From: Brevipalpus yothersi
Taxonomy: Eukaryota; Arthropoda; Arachnida; Trombidiformes; Tenuipalpidae
DNA length: 64,000 nucleotides
Assembly: GCA_003956705.1 (NCBI GenBank)
Contig: QZCP01000072.1
Span: 64,900-128,899 of the forward strand
Direction of reading: 5' to 3'
The stretch's first letter is position 1, and each line of letters begins with the position of its first letter. Below, piece after piece: positions 1 through 11,400 of this stretch. The notes beneath the pieces are model-generated. The model saw nothing but the letters and a program-made list of their open reading frames with translations, made no database searches and was not told the DNA's origin. Both the position numbers and the translations under genes were made by a program.

Positions 1-2
1 GG

Positions 3-3000
3 TCACCGGAGCAAAAGGTAAGATATCTGGGTCCGTATTTGACTGGAAATGTAGGAAAAAGGTTTAGGATGAAGAAGCTTAGCAAAGATGGTCTACCCAA
101 AGAGTGGACTCGAGTTAGACAGATGCTTGAAGGTTGGACCGTCCCACCTGACTATGATCAGTTTAAACGTAATAGGCTCCTCAGTTTCAAGCAGAAAGAT
201 ATGCCAGCAGCTGACTATATTGACCAGATGATAGCTTATTGTTACGATCTTGATCCTAATATGAAGGACAATGAAGTTATCTATTATGTATGGAATAATA
301 TGAGTCCCAAGCTAAAGACAGCATTAACTGCATGTCGAGACAAAGGTCTCACTGAATTTGTTAGCTTAGCTCGTCAGCTTGCTGAAGATTTTGAGAGTCA
401 GGGTAGTGTCATGTTCACTAGTCAAGACAATGCAGAGAAACCTAGACCGACTTACCAAAAACCCCGAGATGGCAATGACCGAGATAATTTTCGTCAGCCA
501 CCTCGAGACAGCTATAATCCAAATAGATCCAGAGATAGGTCATCCGGTCAACGAAACAATTACAGACAGAACAACCAAGATAGTGTCCGTAGCTTGTTGT
601 ATCGTTTGAACAATTTACTGTCACCGAATGACAATAGGGCCAGACCTGATGAGGATCACCCGAAAAATCGTGTCCGATGTTACACTTGTGACCGAGTTGG
701 TCATGTGTCAAGGGATTGTCGAAGTAAGAGAATCTCGAGACCAGATCAACGTGAAAGAAGAGTCAGTTTTCAGGATGAGAGAAATGATACACGATCTAAT
801 CATTTATCTCCACATCCTCGATCACCTGACCAGAGGTCTAATGGCCGAGATCACTCAGCCACAGTACCTAAGGTACCTGGCTATCGCCGAGCTTGCAACA
901 TTGTAGAGGCTCAAACTCCTGTTATACATGCTCCTTCGATTGGACGCTTCGTCCGATCATTCTGTGAATTGAATGGCAAGCACTTTGATTGCCTATTCGA
1001 CTCAGGCTCTAACGTTTCCCTATTGACCACGAAAGTTGTCCAAATAGCAGGTCTTTATGTTAACACACTAGACCAAATCAATAGTCAAGCAGCCAACATG
1101 ACCCAAATGGAGATACTGGGCTCAGTAACAGTGACCATCAAAATTAGGCTATCGAATAATGATTATATTATGGTGTCGAGTAACTTTGCTGTAGTTGATA
1201 GCTTACCCTCGACAGATTTTCTGATAGGTCAGAACATTATTTCCGCTGCACAAATAACCATAGAGAATAGTAAAGTTTTCGTCCGAAAAATCAAGCAAAA
1301 TGTCTTGCATATAGACGAAAATGTCACTGTACCGCCCAGAACTTCCATTCATGTGGCTATGAAGACTGATAAAGTGAATGCTAAGGAGCAAGATTATGTC
1401 ATTAGTACTCCTAATTCTATTTACCAACGCACCGGAGTTTCCGTTCCCAATGCTGTAGTCCATATGATCAGTAGAAAGCTTATATGCACCATCACTAATT
1501 TGAGTCATGCACCCAAAACTTTGAAAAAGGGTACAGTGATTGGTGATTGTCAGCCTGCAATGGAGATCTGTCCACAGTTGGAGTCAATTTATGATCATAG
1601 TGACCATGATAAAGATGATGAAATAATTGTATGTCCAATTGAGAGGACAAATTTAGATGAATCTAATCTGAAAAGAGGAGAACAAGTTGTCAAAAAAGAC
1701 TCCGACCTAGTGACAGAGATCAATTGCATGGACTGCAAAATCAAAGTAGGAATTGATCTGACACATGAGGAAAGAGACAAGCTAGTCTCTCTTCTCGAAC
1801 AGTATCCACAAGCTTTTGCTTCATCCCCTACTGACCTCGGTTTTACCGATGTCTTCCAGCATCGCATTCGTACTGGAGATGCTGCCCCGATCGAAATCTC
1901 GCCTAGACGTATGTCAATGAGAAATCGTGAAATATCGAAAGAGCTCATAGACGAATTAGAAAGTTTAGGTGTCATCAGACCTTCTAAGTCACCATATTCC
2001 AGTCCTATAGTCTTGGTCAAGAAGCGTACCGGTGACTGGAGATTTTGTGTCGATTATCGTGCTCTCAATCAGATAACCAAAGGAGATCAATATCCTCTAC
2101 CTAACATCACTGATGTATTAGACTATTTGAATGGTACTCGATACTTTTCGAGTCTCGACTTGAAGTCCGGTTATCATCAGATCAGTATGGCTGATGACGA
2201 TATCGAGAAGACAGCTTTTTGTACACCCGATGGACTTTGGGAATTCACGAGAATGGCTTTTGGACTCCGTGGAGCCCCGGTCACTTTCATGAGAACAATG
2301 GATGTCGTCCTATCAGGACTAAAATACAACCAATGTCTATGCTATCTCGATGACATCCTTGTCTTCTCCAGTGACTTTCCCACACACCTCAACCACCTTG
2401 AGGCTGTTCTAATTCGCTTAGTTGATGCTGGACTAAAACTAAATATTAACAAAAGCATGTTCGCTTTCCCAGAGGTCACCTACCTTGGTTACCGAATAAC
2501 CAAAGATGGACAGCTTCCATCTGAGGAGAAAACTGAAGCAATTAGAACTTTCCCTATCCCCAAGAGCGTTAAACAAGTTCGTGCTTTCGTAGGACTAGCT
2601 TCCTTCTATCGGAAATTTGTTAAAAATTTCTCAAGAGTTGCTGCCCCTCTACCACAACTAACAAAAGATGATCAACCCTTTATTTGGGGTGAAGAGCAGC
2701 AGAATGCTTTTGAAGAACTAAAGAAACGCTTAACTAACCCTCCATTGCTGGCGCATTATAACCCTAATTTACCAACAGAAATTCGCACTGATGCTAGTGA
2801 GATAGGTCTCGGTTACGTAATTGTCCAACAACACGAGATCAATAACAAAAAGATGTGGAAACCAGTCGCATATGGTAGCCGCAAGTTGCAGGACCGTGAG
2901 AAAAATTACACAACTTCCGAAAAAGAGTGTCTTGCAATAGTTTCTGCCTTGGACAAATTCAGACCATACGTTGAAGGTAGAAAATTCACGATAGTAACAG

Positions 3001-3020
3001 ACCATGCAGCCCTGTCGTAG
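3..3020 (+). CDS. Gag-protease-RT-RNase H polyprotein of a Ty3/gypsy element (5' partial)
   Basis: The frame is open from base 3, and counting from codon 39 gives about 993 residues. A gag capsid-like region comes first, followed by an Arg/Asn/Asp-rich linker. A CCHC zinc knuckle (CX2CX4HX4C) lies at about residues 214-227. The aspartic protease has the DSG catalytic triad near residue 321. The reverse transcriptase carries the YLDD active site near residues 769-772. RNase H has its TDAS motif near residue 918. The products would form virus-like particles, mature the polyprotein and copy element RNA into DNA. The frame ends at a TAG within RNase H, just after the DHAALS segment. Codons after the TAG continue the expected RNase H end in the same frame, so this is a nonsense change (or a read-through codon), not a natural gene end. 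Confidence 0.9.
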   Translation, partial: SPEQKVRYLGPYLTGNVGKRFRMKKLSKDGLPKEWTRVRQMLEGWTVPPDYDQFKRNRLLSFKQKDMPAADYIDQMIAYCYDLDPNMKDNEVIYYVWNNMSPKLKTALTACRDKGLTEFVSLARQLAEDFESQGSVMFTSQDNAEKPRPTYQKPRDGNDRDNFRQPPRDSYNPNRSRDRSSGQRNNYRQNNQDSVRSLLYRLNNLLSPNDNRARPDEDHPKNRVRCYTCDRVGHVSRDCRSKRISRPDQRERRVSFQDERNDTRSNHLSPHPRSPDQRSNGRDHSATVPKVPGYRRACNIVEAQTPVIHAPSIGRFVRSFCELNGKHFDCLFDSGSNVSLLTTKVVQIAGLYVNTLDQINSQAANMTQMEILGSVTVTIKIRLSNNDYIMVSSNFAVVDSLPSTDFLIGQNIISAAQITIENSKVFVRKIKQNVLHIDENVTVPPRTSIHVAMKTDKVNAKEQDYVISTPNSIYQRTGVSVPNAVVHMISRKLICTITNLSHAPKTLKKGTVIGDCQPAMEICPQLESIYDHSDHDKDDEIIVCPIERTNLDESNLKRGEQVVKKDSDLVTEINCMDCKIKVGIDLTHEERDKLVSLLEQYPQAFASSPTDLGFTDVFQHRIRTGDAAPIEISPRRMSMRNREISKELIDELESLGVIRPSKSPYSSPIVLVKKRTGDWRFCVDYRALNQITKGDQYPLPNITDVLDYLNGTRYFSSLDLKSGYHQISMADDDIEKTAFCTPDGLWEFTRMAFGLRGAPVTFMRTMDVVLSGLKYNQCLCYLDDILVFSSDFPTHLNHLEAVLIRLVDAGLKLNINKSMFAFPEVTYLGYRITKDGQLPSEEKTEAIRTFPIPKSVKQVRAFVGLASFYRKFVKNFSRVAAPLPQLTKDDQPFIWGEEQQNAFEELKKRLTNPPLLAHYNPNLPTEIRTDASEIGLGYVIVQQHEINNKKMWKPVAYGSRKLQDREKNYTTSEKECLAIVSALDKFRPYVEGRKFTIVTDHAALS

Positions 3021-4418
3021 CTCAGTAAGAAAGCTACTAGTTCGCCACGTTTGGCCAGATGGGCCTCATTCATTCAGGATTTCGATTTTGACATCAAATA
3101 CAGAAAAGGAGCTAATCATTCTGATGCCGATGCATTGAGTAGAAATATCGGCAAACCCGTCGAAGAGTGCGACGAAGAAGAGAAAATGCTAGAGAGAGCA
3201 TTAGTGTGCCACACAGAAGCACTTACAGTTGAAGAAATCGAAACAGAACAAGAGAGAGATATGTTCTGTAGAACTATTCGAGCCAAGCTAGAGAGCTTGC
3301 ATGAGAAGCCTGCACGAGAGCGAAAGCGTGTGGGGCAGTTTAAAATTGAAGATGACATTCTATTCCGACAAGTGTGGATAGGTGATGAATCATATAGAGA
3401 TGTGATAGTCATCCCGAAGATTCTTCGAAACAAAGTTATGTCAATCAATCATGATGAGCCGACAAGTGGCCATCTTGGCACTGCTAGAACCTACAATAAA
3501 ATTCATGAAAAGTACTTCTGGCCTGGCTTGTACAGCTCAGTAAAGAAGTATGTATCAACATGTGATGGATGTAAACGTCGCAAAATTCCGAGAGGAAAGC
3601 AAGGTGGTTTACTGACCGCTGTCGTAACTAAATACCCCTTCCAGCGAGTTGCGTGTGACTGTGTAGGTCCTCTAGTTACTTCGAATGGAAAGAAATATAT
3701 CATTGTTCTGATAGACTACTTCACAAAGTTAGTCATAACTCGAGCTGTGAGTAATTTCTCAGCCAAGACCACAGCAGCATTCCTGATTGAAGAATTGATA
3801 ACTAAACATGGTTCTCCGAAGATCCTTGTCACTGACCAAGGGAGAAATTTCACTGCAAACCTCTTTCGTCAGTTGAACAGAGAAGTAGGGATTGAGCATC
3901 GTTTCACCACAGCCTATAATCCACAAGCTAACGGTCAAGTTGAACGCTTTAATTCCACGTTGAAAAATATGTTGTCACATTATGTCAATGAGTATCATTC
4001 GAATTGGTCGAAATATTTGCCTTGGGTAACATATGCTTACACTTGTTCAGTACAGTCGAGTACTGGTTACAGTCCATTTTATCTTGTCTATGGAAGACAA
4101 CCATTGATGCCACAGGAAGCGGAATTGCCTGTTGGCGAACAAGGACATGAGTCGTTGAGTGACTATGTCGAGTTTTTGAGGACCGAGTGTAAAAATGTCC
4201 TAGATATCGCCAGAGGTGCGATGGACAAAAGCCGAGCTGCGTATGCTCAAAATTATGATGAGAAGAAAACAAGTACAGATTTTAAAATTGGAGACAAAAT
4301 TCTGTTATATTATCCGAATCATAACGGATCGAGGATAGATTCTAATATGGTTAGTATCAAGGGCAACAAGTGGGATCATTCACTTGTTGGAATTAGAAAT
4401 TATGACCCCAGAATGTAA
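3021..4418 (+). CDS. RNase H tail and integrase of the same Ty3/gypsy element
   Basis: This is the same frame as the upstream polyprotein, separated only by the amber codon; an internal ATG at 3051 is present but need not be used. It begins with the DADALSR-like end of RNase H. The integrase follows with an HHCC zinc-binding domain (HX6H, then CX2C near 3560-3572). The catalytic core has D in ACDC, D in VTDQG and E in GQVERFN, with 35 residues between the second D and the E (DD35E). Its job is insertion of the cDNA copy into host DNA. The C-terminal end is short, and the GPY/F-type module expected in many gypsy integrases is not recognisable before the stop at 4416-4418, so the 3' end is probably degraded. 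Confidence 0.85.
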   Translation, partial: LSKKATSSPRLARWASFIQDFDFDIKYRKGANHSDADALSRNIGKPVEECDEEEKMLERALVCHTEALTVEEIETEQERDMFCRTIRAKLESLHEKPARERKRVGQFKIEDDILFRQVWIGDESYRDVIVIPKILRNKVMSINHDEPTSGHLGTARTYNKIHEKYFWPGLYSSVKKYVSTCDGCKRRKIPRGKQGGLLTAVVTKYPFQRVACDCVGPLVTSNGKKYIIVLIDYFTKLVITRAVSNFSAKTTAAFLIEELITKHGSPKILVTDQGRNFTANLFRQLNREVGIEHRFTTAYNPQANGQVERFNSTLKNMLSHYVNEYHSNWSKYLPWVTYAYTCSVQSSTGYSPFYLVYGRQPLMPQEAELPVGEQGHESLSDYVEFLRTECKNVLDIARGAMDKSRAAYAQNYDEKKTSTDFKIGDKILLYYPNHNGSRIDSNMVSIKGNKWDHSLVGIRNYDPRM

Positions 4419-6457
4419 TCTCTCAGCTTGACCATGAGAGCCTCACATTAACTATAGATGTGTATTATTCTCAGCCGATTCCATCCAAATGTTACAAGAA
4501 AACAATTGTAATATAAGAACCTGGAACCGGCTAGAAATAAATTATCAATATGTGTATCGCTGACGATGTTATGATGTAAGGAGCTTTATGATACCTGACT
4601 CATACACTTAGATGTATGATCATGCAATTCAATGTATCTGGATAGAGGAAAATCTTTTTTTGTTTTGACACTAGTGATACGGTTACTGAGAAGGTGATGA
4701 GAACGTAATGTTAGAGACTTTAGGAAGATTCTCGGAATGAAAAGTAAAATTTTTCCACAAGATTATGCAATATTCTAAGTATATCTCTTCCTGTCTGAGT
4801 AACAATCAATACATGCAGGGAATTTTGTAATCACACATTAACGTTATGTATAGCATACACTTCAGTGAGTCAAGAGTTAAATGATGTCAAGAATCTCCAC
4901 AAATGACTTTTTTTTCGTGGCAACTATTGATTCATCGAATTCATTAATTCATTAATTCAAGAGGTGAAGAGACATTGAACTTGAATCCAACTTGAGCAAA
5001 AGGATGGAAGCCGAGTTTAATACTTGAGATCAGACAATAGGATTTGAGTTCAAATCCTGCTTCCATCCAATAAGATTTGAAACTTATCACATTGCTGAAG
5101 AGTCTTGATGTATAGTCAAGATGAGAACTGCTGAGGAGCGCTCAATGATAGTTAGATGATGGTAAATCAACTTTTCAAACACAATTCCTGTCAATCAGCA
5201 ATATTTTATCAGACATATCAAATTCATTTATTGTATTGCCAAGTAAGCCAACAAGAAAGCTTGGTCAACAATTAAATGATACTGCGACTATTCCTAATTG
5301 AGATCTTAGATGAATGAACCTTTAATTTACTGTTGAGCCCTCATCAATCTCATTGAATTTTTAATTTACAAGACGGAAAACACAAAAGTATGTCCCCATT
5401 ACTGAGAATGTAGCTTAGACCGTAGGAAAATTTAATAAAAAATTTTTTGAACCAGAATCATTGATCGGAGGCATGAGAGGTGTATTTTTGTTCAATATCA
5501 TGCTGAGGATCTGATAAATCTTTTCGAAAAAGCTCAAAGCGTACTGTCTAGTGATGCGGCCATGTCTTATAGTTTGATAAACTTTTTGTTCCCAGTATTA
5601 TGCTATCGTGAGATGAGGAATTATTTCTCTAAACTGGTTGAAGAGAATTGTTCATAGGGAACCAGCAAACCCTCAATATTACACTTCATGAGAGATACTG
5701 AATGCTTATCCATGAGATTCACTGAATCTTCCCTATCAACTTTTCAGACATCACGAGAATAGCACTATTGTTTTCCATTTTCGCTACATGCTGTATGCAT
5801 TGCGAAATTAGATGATATTCGTTCTCATTCGACATGTAATCAATTTTGAGCATCAATTAGATAGCCAAAGAGATGAAGAGAAGATTTTGGGTCATTTTTC
5901 TATATGTAGAGTGAAAGCTTAGAGAATTTTGATTTGCTTGGAATCAACCCATTCCTTCATGGGGATAGTTTTTTTTGTAAATTTTTAAAGCTACACGAGT
6001 CAATTCTTATGGGAAAAAATTCTCATTCCAAGAGCTGAAATTCATGGACATTCATTATGCATAAATATTTGTATGAACATTCGTCATGTCCTAGCCGTGA
6101 TTCTCAACTATCTCTCAATGAAAGTGGAAATATGGAAAAAACATCAAATACAAGACCTGAAAAGTATGTACCATCAGGAGTTTATCAAGATTTTCATTGA
6201 TGATCTTATCATGGGAACAAGAGTGAGTGAAAATCTGTTGGAATTGAATCGTTTTTTGTAGCATATGGTACTTTGAATTGTATCCTGGGGACAAAGTACC
6301 CATGATAAAGCATTCATGATGATAGCATGTCATTCTGATCAACAGTCTGTTTCGGTAACTATCACTAATAGTTTTGAAGCTTTTCCTGGAACATTTTCGT
6401 GATTTTTCTGGTCAAAATCTTGACCAGCCTTCTCTTTCACTAGTTTTTCCTTGAAAA
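4419..6457. other. Non-coding stretch with a tRNA-like fragment
   Basis: I find no credible gene here. The first few hundred bases may hold the 3' LTR of the gypsy element (an AATAAA lies near 4535), but I cannot define ends. A tRNA-like element sits at 5002-5068. The remainder is AT-rich with only short, unsupported open frames. Confidence 0.5.
5002..5068 (+). repeat. tRNA-like/SINE-like fragment with 10-bp inverted termini
   Basis: The first ten bases (GGATGGAAGC) and last ten (GCTTCCATCC) are perfect reverse complements, like an extended acceptor stem. An internal GAGTTCAAATCC near the 3' end resembles the RNA polymerase III B box (GGTTCGANTCC). The T-stem does not pair properly, so this is not a normal tRNA gene; a tRNA pseudogene or SINE head is more likely. 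Related B-box-like pieces occur near 20737, 21192, 24458 and 54998. Confidence 0.3.
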
Positions 6458-7681
6458 ATGTCTACCTTCAGATTTGCTTATCCAATTCCGTCAAATCAAT
6501 TCGTTCAAATAAATGAACATGGTGAGCTTGTAGGAGAAGCTAAGCCCCTATTCGAAGAGGCGCTCATCTATCTTCGTTTGAAATACAATCTGAGCTGGAT
6601 TTCTCCGAGAAACGATCTTATCGAAGCAGGTGACACCATAAACGAAGGATTGAATTTGATTCAAAAAGATGAAGCTGATGGGGCTTACAGTGTTCTTCAT
6701 CTATTCAAAAAGTTACCATCAAATTGTACCGTTGGCCCGACAATATTCGATGGATGGTGTAGATTAGCCACTTTCCCTGGACTGGCTTCTGTGGAGCTGA
6801 CAGATGGACCGGAAGTAGCTCTGAAGCAACTCAGAATCGAATATGTTGCCCTCACACTAATTGCCCTGATTCTGATGATTTATTTGGCTCAAATAGCTAT
6901 TGGGAGAGCAAGTGTTCTATTATCTGTGTGGTCTGTATATGTAGGCTTGGTTCGACAGAGTATACCTTCAGCATTGAGAAAATACTTTCTCTTTGGATAT
7001 GTGGTACTAATTTTATCGACATTCTTCATTCAGACCATGTTCAGCTGCTTCTTGCACACAGAGAGGACTTCGAGTACATCTTTCACACGAATTGATTCAT
7101 TTGATGATGTACGTGCACACAATATGACAACAATTGTTCTTGATATGTCACCATGTACGCTCTTGGTGAATCAACATGACAATTATCGAGTTGTCAAAGT
7201 TTCAAATCGAGATATTGTGGAAAAAACCTTCAAGAGCTGCATGATCACAAGAAATTGTGCATCACTGATGAGTATTTTGGATTACAACATGGTGCTATCG
7301 ATGAGATGCACACTTTTCCCAGCGAGAGCCATCAATAACCCACCATATCTATCTCCTGTTCTGATACATAGTATGGGTGGAATATTTCTCAACAAGAGAA
7401 TGGCCACAAAAGAGCGGGATCGAGTTAGTGGGTATATTCTGCGATCATTTGAGATGGGCCTTGAGAAGAAGAAAGGCGTTTCATCTGATAATATGGGTAA
7501 AAGATTTGTCAAGCTAGTGGTTCAGCTAGATATGAATGAAGAATGTCTCTCAAAAACCATTGAAACCAGCTTCTCGATTCCAGTTTCATTGAGTATTGAG
7601 TATTTCAAAGATTTTTTTATCCTATATTTTGTTGTCTTGTTGATGGCAATCATTATTCAATTCTATTCTCATTATAATTGA
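6458..7681 (+). CDS. Divergent ionotropic receptor (IR), intronless, lone copy
   Basis: This 407-residue protein has the ionotropic glutamate receptor layout. S1 is residues 1-126, M1 about 128-147, the pore loop about 155-172 (with the RQ pair at 166-167), M3 about 178-198, S2 201-380 and M4 about 385-403. Family signatures are ADG at 73-75, WC at 100-101, GPE at 117-119, HTERTS at 200-205, CX5C at 261-267, SFEMGLE at 330-336 and EEC at 361-363. Sequons occur at N44, N89 and N222. Such receptors are ligand-gated cation channel subunits in sensory neurons. ATG 6458 is two codons before the conserved FRF. This copy is isolated from the main array by about 14 kb of transposon, satellite and relic DNA, and it has no C-terminal tail beyond M4. 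Family membership is clear; the IR assignment rests on architecture, not on a database match. Confidence 0.75.
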   Translation: MSTFRFAYPIPSNQFVQINEHGELVGEAKPLFEEALIYLRLKYNLSWISPRNDLIEAGDTINEGLNLIQKDEADGAYSVLHLFKKLPSNCTVGPTIFDGWCRLATFPGLASVELTDGPEVALKQLRIEYVALTLIALILMIYLAQIAIGRASVLLSVWSVYVGLVRQSIPSALRKYFLFGYVVLILSTFFIQTMFSCFLHTERTSSTSFTRIDSFDDVRAHNMTTIVLDMSPCTLLVNQHDNYRVVKVSNRDIVEKTFKSCMITRNCASLMSILDYNMVLSMRCTLFPARAINNPPYLSPVLIHSMGGIFLNKRMATKERDRVSGYILRSFEMGLEKKKGVSSDNMGKRFVKLVVQLDMNEECLSKTIETSFSIPVSLSIEYFKDFFILYFVVLLMAIIIQFYSHYN

Positions 7682-8451
7682 TAAGAATTGAGATAGTTCA
7701 GTTCGTACTGGATGAGAGTCCTGGGAAGAGATGGAAAATCTATGCCCACCATAGTGAGCTGCGTCTTATTCTTTACTCATATTGCATGACATTTGAGAAT
7801 CTCTTAGGGTTTTCATTCGATCTCAGAATCTATAATACTGATAGGTTACCATTTTTGACATTAACCATGCCGAGCTATCTTTCCTGAGCGATCTGTTGCT
7901 TGGAATGAAAAAGGACTAACGGTAAACTATCAAGAAACAGCCAGTGTGAAACAATTAGTATGCAAAGAATTCAATGATTATGTGATGCTGCATTCACTTG
8001 TACTCCAACTGTGTACATGATGCATTAAAAACTTCATTTAATCGATAAAGAATATTATTATTGCCAAGCATATCCTACGATGTTGCTACAATCTCTCTTA
8101 CTCTATTGATTGAATACTGACAATCATGAGGGTGATTGGGAATCGTATTTTTTTGAAAAAAATCTGCCTACAAAAACAAAAACGTGGACATCTATATTGA
8201 AAGTACCGAGTCCTTGAAAAATGTTGAAAATATCTTGATGAAGACCTAATTCGAATTTGATCAATTTCAATATTGGAAGGAATGATTCAACCCTTTCTGA
8301 AAACATACAAGAAAGCTGTAAGAAGACCCAATGAATGATACTAGATGGATCAGCGATCCGATGTCGGAACGGAGTGGAGAGTAATTGAACGCCGATCTGA
8401 TCTTGGATAGGTAGACCTAACCTAACCTAACCAAACCAATGGGCTCCGCCC
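7682..8451. other. Non-coding stretch left of the Helitron
   Basis: There is no supported gene. It includes a short TTAGG-type tract (8406-8430, on this strand CCTAA units) and, at 8362-8380, a 19-base sequence repeated in inverted orientation at 16135-16153. Confidence 0.5.
8406..8430 (-). repeat. Short TTAGG-type telomere-like tract
   Basis: Three to four CCTAA units are followed by a degenerate CCAAA unit, close to the 3' side of the Helitron. TTAGG is the usual telomere repeat of arthropods. It is too short to indicate a telomere by itself. Confidence 0.6.
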
Positions 8452-11400
8452 TTAGTCACCGATCAACCCAAACTTATGGGTTTTAGCTGTACCAGAGCCC
8501 TGTTAGCATTACCCAGCTAGCACCGCGAGGAGGTAGGGATGGATTTTGCTAGCCACCATCAGGGAGAGTTTTTTGGTTCCTCTCTCTGATGGTCAGTTTC
8601 CTTGAATTTGGCAAAGATCTTATGTCCATTAGGTCTGTTACCAGTCCCTCTCTTCCCGGTCGTTTGAAGAAAAAGCGGACTGCAAGAAGCTCTTCCTCTC
8701 CAGCATCTGCTTCGAGTTATTGATAGCCTGGAAGCGATCCCCACTATAGGTACCAATCAGCATCACATCATTCAGGCTTCGCACCCTACTCAGTCCTACA
8801 TAGGTTTGACCAACTGATATTTCTCTTTTACCTACGTCTAGGACTATTCTCCTCAGTGTTAATCCCTGTGACTTATGTATAGTAACAGCATGTGCTACAG
8901 AGAGTGGTAGCATTCTCCTCGAGCATTGCATGTTGTTGTAAATCCAATTTCTTGTGATGGGTACAATTGGGAATGCATTAACCTGAGGGACCAAGCTCGG
9001 ACCGTTGTATTGATCGAATTCGACCAACACATAATCTGGTAGCATCGGAGGTGCATTACCAGGTGAATATACAATTCTCCTGAGAGTGCCGAGCGCACCA
9101 TTCACTAATCCACCTGCTACCCAAAGATTCTTCCTCAGCATCACTCGGCATCCTTCAGATACATTGAGAACAGCAGGAAGACCAATGCTATTGTTCTCTC
9201 TCCCTGTTTCGGCTATGTCCGGGTGGTTCACTGAGCTTATATGAGCAACAGGCCTTTTTGTTTTCCGTATGTAATTCTCATTAGCATTGACCACACTCTC
9301 ATTTGTGGGTAGTAAACGGAGAGCTGTCCTGAAACTACTCCTTTCTTCCTGTGGTAGTATACCCTCTCTTCGTGTCATGAGCAGATTGTAGTCAGCCGGA
9401 CTGAATTCTCCTCTAGCCAGGCGGTCTAAAAGGTCCCTGAAAGCTTGTGTATCAGGACCATGCTGTCGATGAGACTGTGTTAGCTGCAGGCGTTTTTGGA
9501 ATGACCGAAATACCATGAGACCTTGCGAAGCATGAGGATCCTTCAAATTTGAACTGTATACAGCTGCATTCAGGACTGGTGGTAGTTGACAGTAATCACC
9601 GAAAAAATAAACGAAAAGTCCACCAAAAGGTTCGTTGTTATCTGGATTGATCTCCTTGCATCGTTTTTCCATCATATTGACTAAACGAAGACCAACCATT
9701 GAAACCTCATCTACTATGAGGTATCTCAAGGATCTCATCTCTCCTTGAAAATCCAGGCTAGTCCTACCAGTAAGTGGAGCGAAGAATCTTCTGTCCGCTG
9801 GTAAGCGGAGTAAAGAGTGAATAGTTTCCCCATCGATATTGAGTGCTGCAACACCTGTTGGAGCAATAACTGCAATGGCATCAGCTCCGTATCGCTCAGT
9901 CACTCTTCTCACGATTTCTTTTATAATGGTACTCTTCCCACACCCTGCTTCACCTTGTACAACGACTCTTTTGATGCTAGTGTCTCCATTCAACTGTCTA
10001 CTACATATCTGTAGGACTTCCTGCTGCTCACGAGAGAAGGTGATAGAGTCTGATGATGCGGAGCTAGTTGATGGCCGTGGTGCTTCGTGACTCCTATATC
10101 CACCTAGGAACTGTCTGACTCTATCCATTGTAGGAGAAATTGAATGCTTTGCTGTCCAGTCATAGCCTACATCAATCAACCGTTGTCCGAAGTTACTCTG
10201 TCCAGAGTTCTCATGCAATTGAGAAACACCCATGGCTGGCTCCATCACATCAAGTTCATTGGTACTCCGCAGAACTTCTCCTTCATTCAATGGCTCAGGT
10301 AAATCTAAGTCTTCCGGTAATTCTAACCCTGTAGATGTGAAGAAATGTTGCCAAGTTTCGAAGCCTGATGGTGGAGCTTCTGCTACTCTATGTCTAAAAG
10401 GATGATGGAGAATGCACATTTGTCTGAAGTACTTCTCATCATTCCCAGGATCACCATCAAGCTTGTAGAGTGGGAATGCACGTACAATAGAACTCTTTCT
10501 CCTGCGAGCATCTTTTCCTCTACATTTGTAGTACCAGCGAGTGTACTCTGTCAGTGATAATCTCTCCAGACTTCTATCTCTTTCCATGTAATGCTGAATC
10601 TTATTCTTAGTGATAGTCAGTCTTTCACCAGCTACTTTTGCAAGATTCTCATCCATAGCATTCAAATTCAAAGTGATAAAATCTCTTGTTGCATGAAAAA
10701 GAGGCCAGCCCATGAGTATGTGTATCACCTCTTGTGAGGAATAATCCCGGTCTCCAAGAGTTGCAATCACAGCTCGATGTAACACGCGAGAGGCCGATGA
10801 TTCATTAGGCTCATGTTCCGAGAAACGGTTCAGTGCCTCATCTAACTGGGGTGATGTCATTTCACCTTTGGCAGCATACTTCACAATATACTGGAGGATA
10901 GCATGCATACTAACTACTGCCGCAAAGTCAGTATTGGCACGCCAAATCTGTGTAACGATGTAGTTGTATTTGGCAAGCCTATCATTATTCCTGGCTGGCT
11001 CGTATTGCAGGTATCCATCATCTTGCAGAAGCGCACTTTCACGTCTCAAGTCCTTTGGAAACTTGTACCTACATTTGACAGAACCTGAACGATCTTTCCT
11101 CAAACAGCTACTTGAGCACCGTGAGTGGAATTGGAACTGATATAGCAATTTACCTAGATCTTCCTCATAATCTGCAGGATCTATTTCACTGAACCTCAAT
11201 TGCGAAGGAGGTATATCACTATGCTGAGAGGCAAAGATTGTAGCGCTGCATAACTTATCGAAGTATTTTCGAACCCGCAATATCATCTCATCAGTCATGG
11301 ATGCTTCATCGAACTCCGGAGCATCTTCTAGCCAAAGTAGACCATGCATATGGGGACTACCTCTCCATTGCCACTCATACCTAACCCAATAATCTTTAAC

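Larger units (their letters stand above)
1..4418 (+). mobile_element. Ty3/gypsy LTR retrotransposon, 3' portion, interrupted
   Basis: The internal region of a Ty3/gypsy-type element enters from the left edge and runs to 4418. The order is gag, protease, reverse transcriptase, RNase H, integrase, which is the gypsy rather than the copia order. The reading frame is already open at base 3, so the 5' LTR and the start of gag lie outside the window. One in-frame TAG at 3018-3020 splits the polyprotein. After 4418 no integrase tail domain can be followed, and I could not delimit a 3' LTR, because no second copy is available for comparison. It is probably a recently inserted but no longer fully coding copy. 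Confidence 0.9.
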
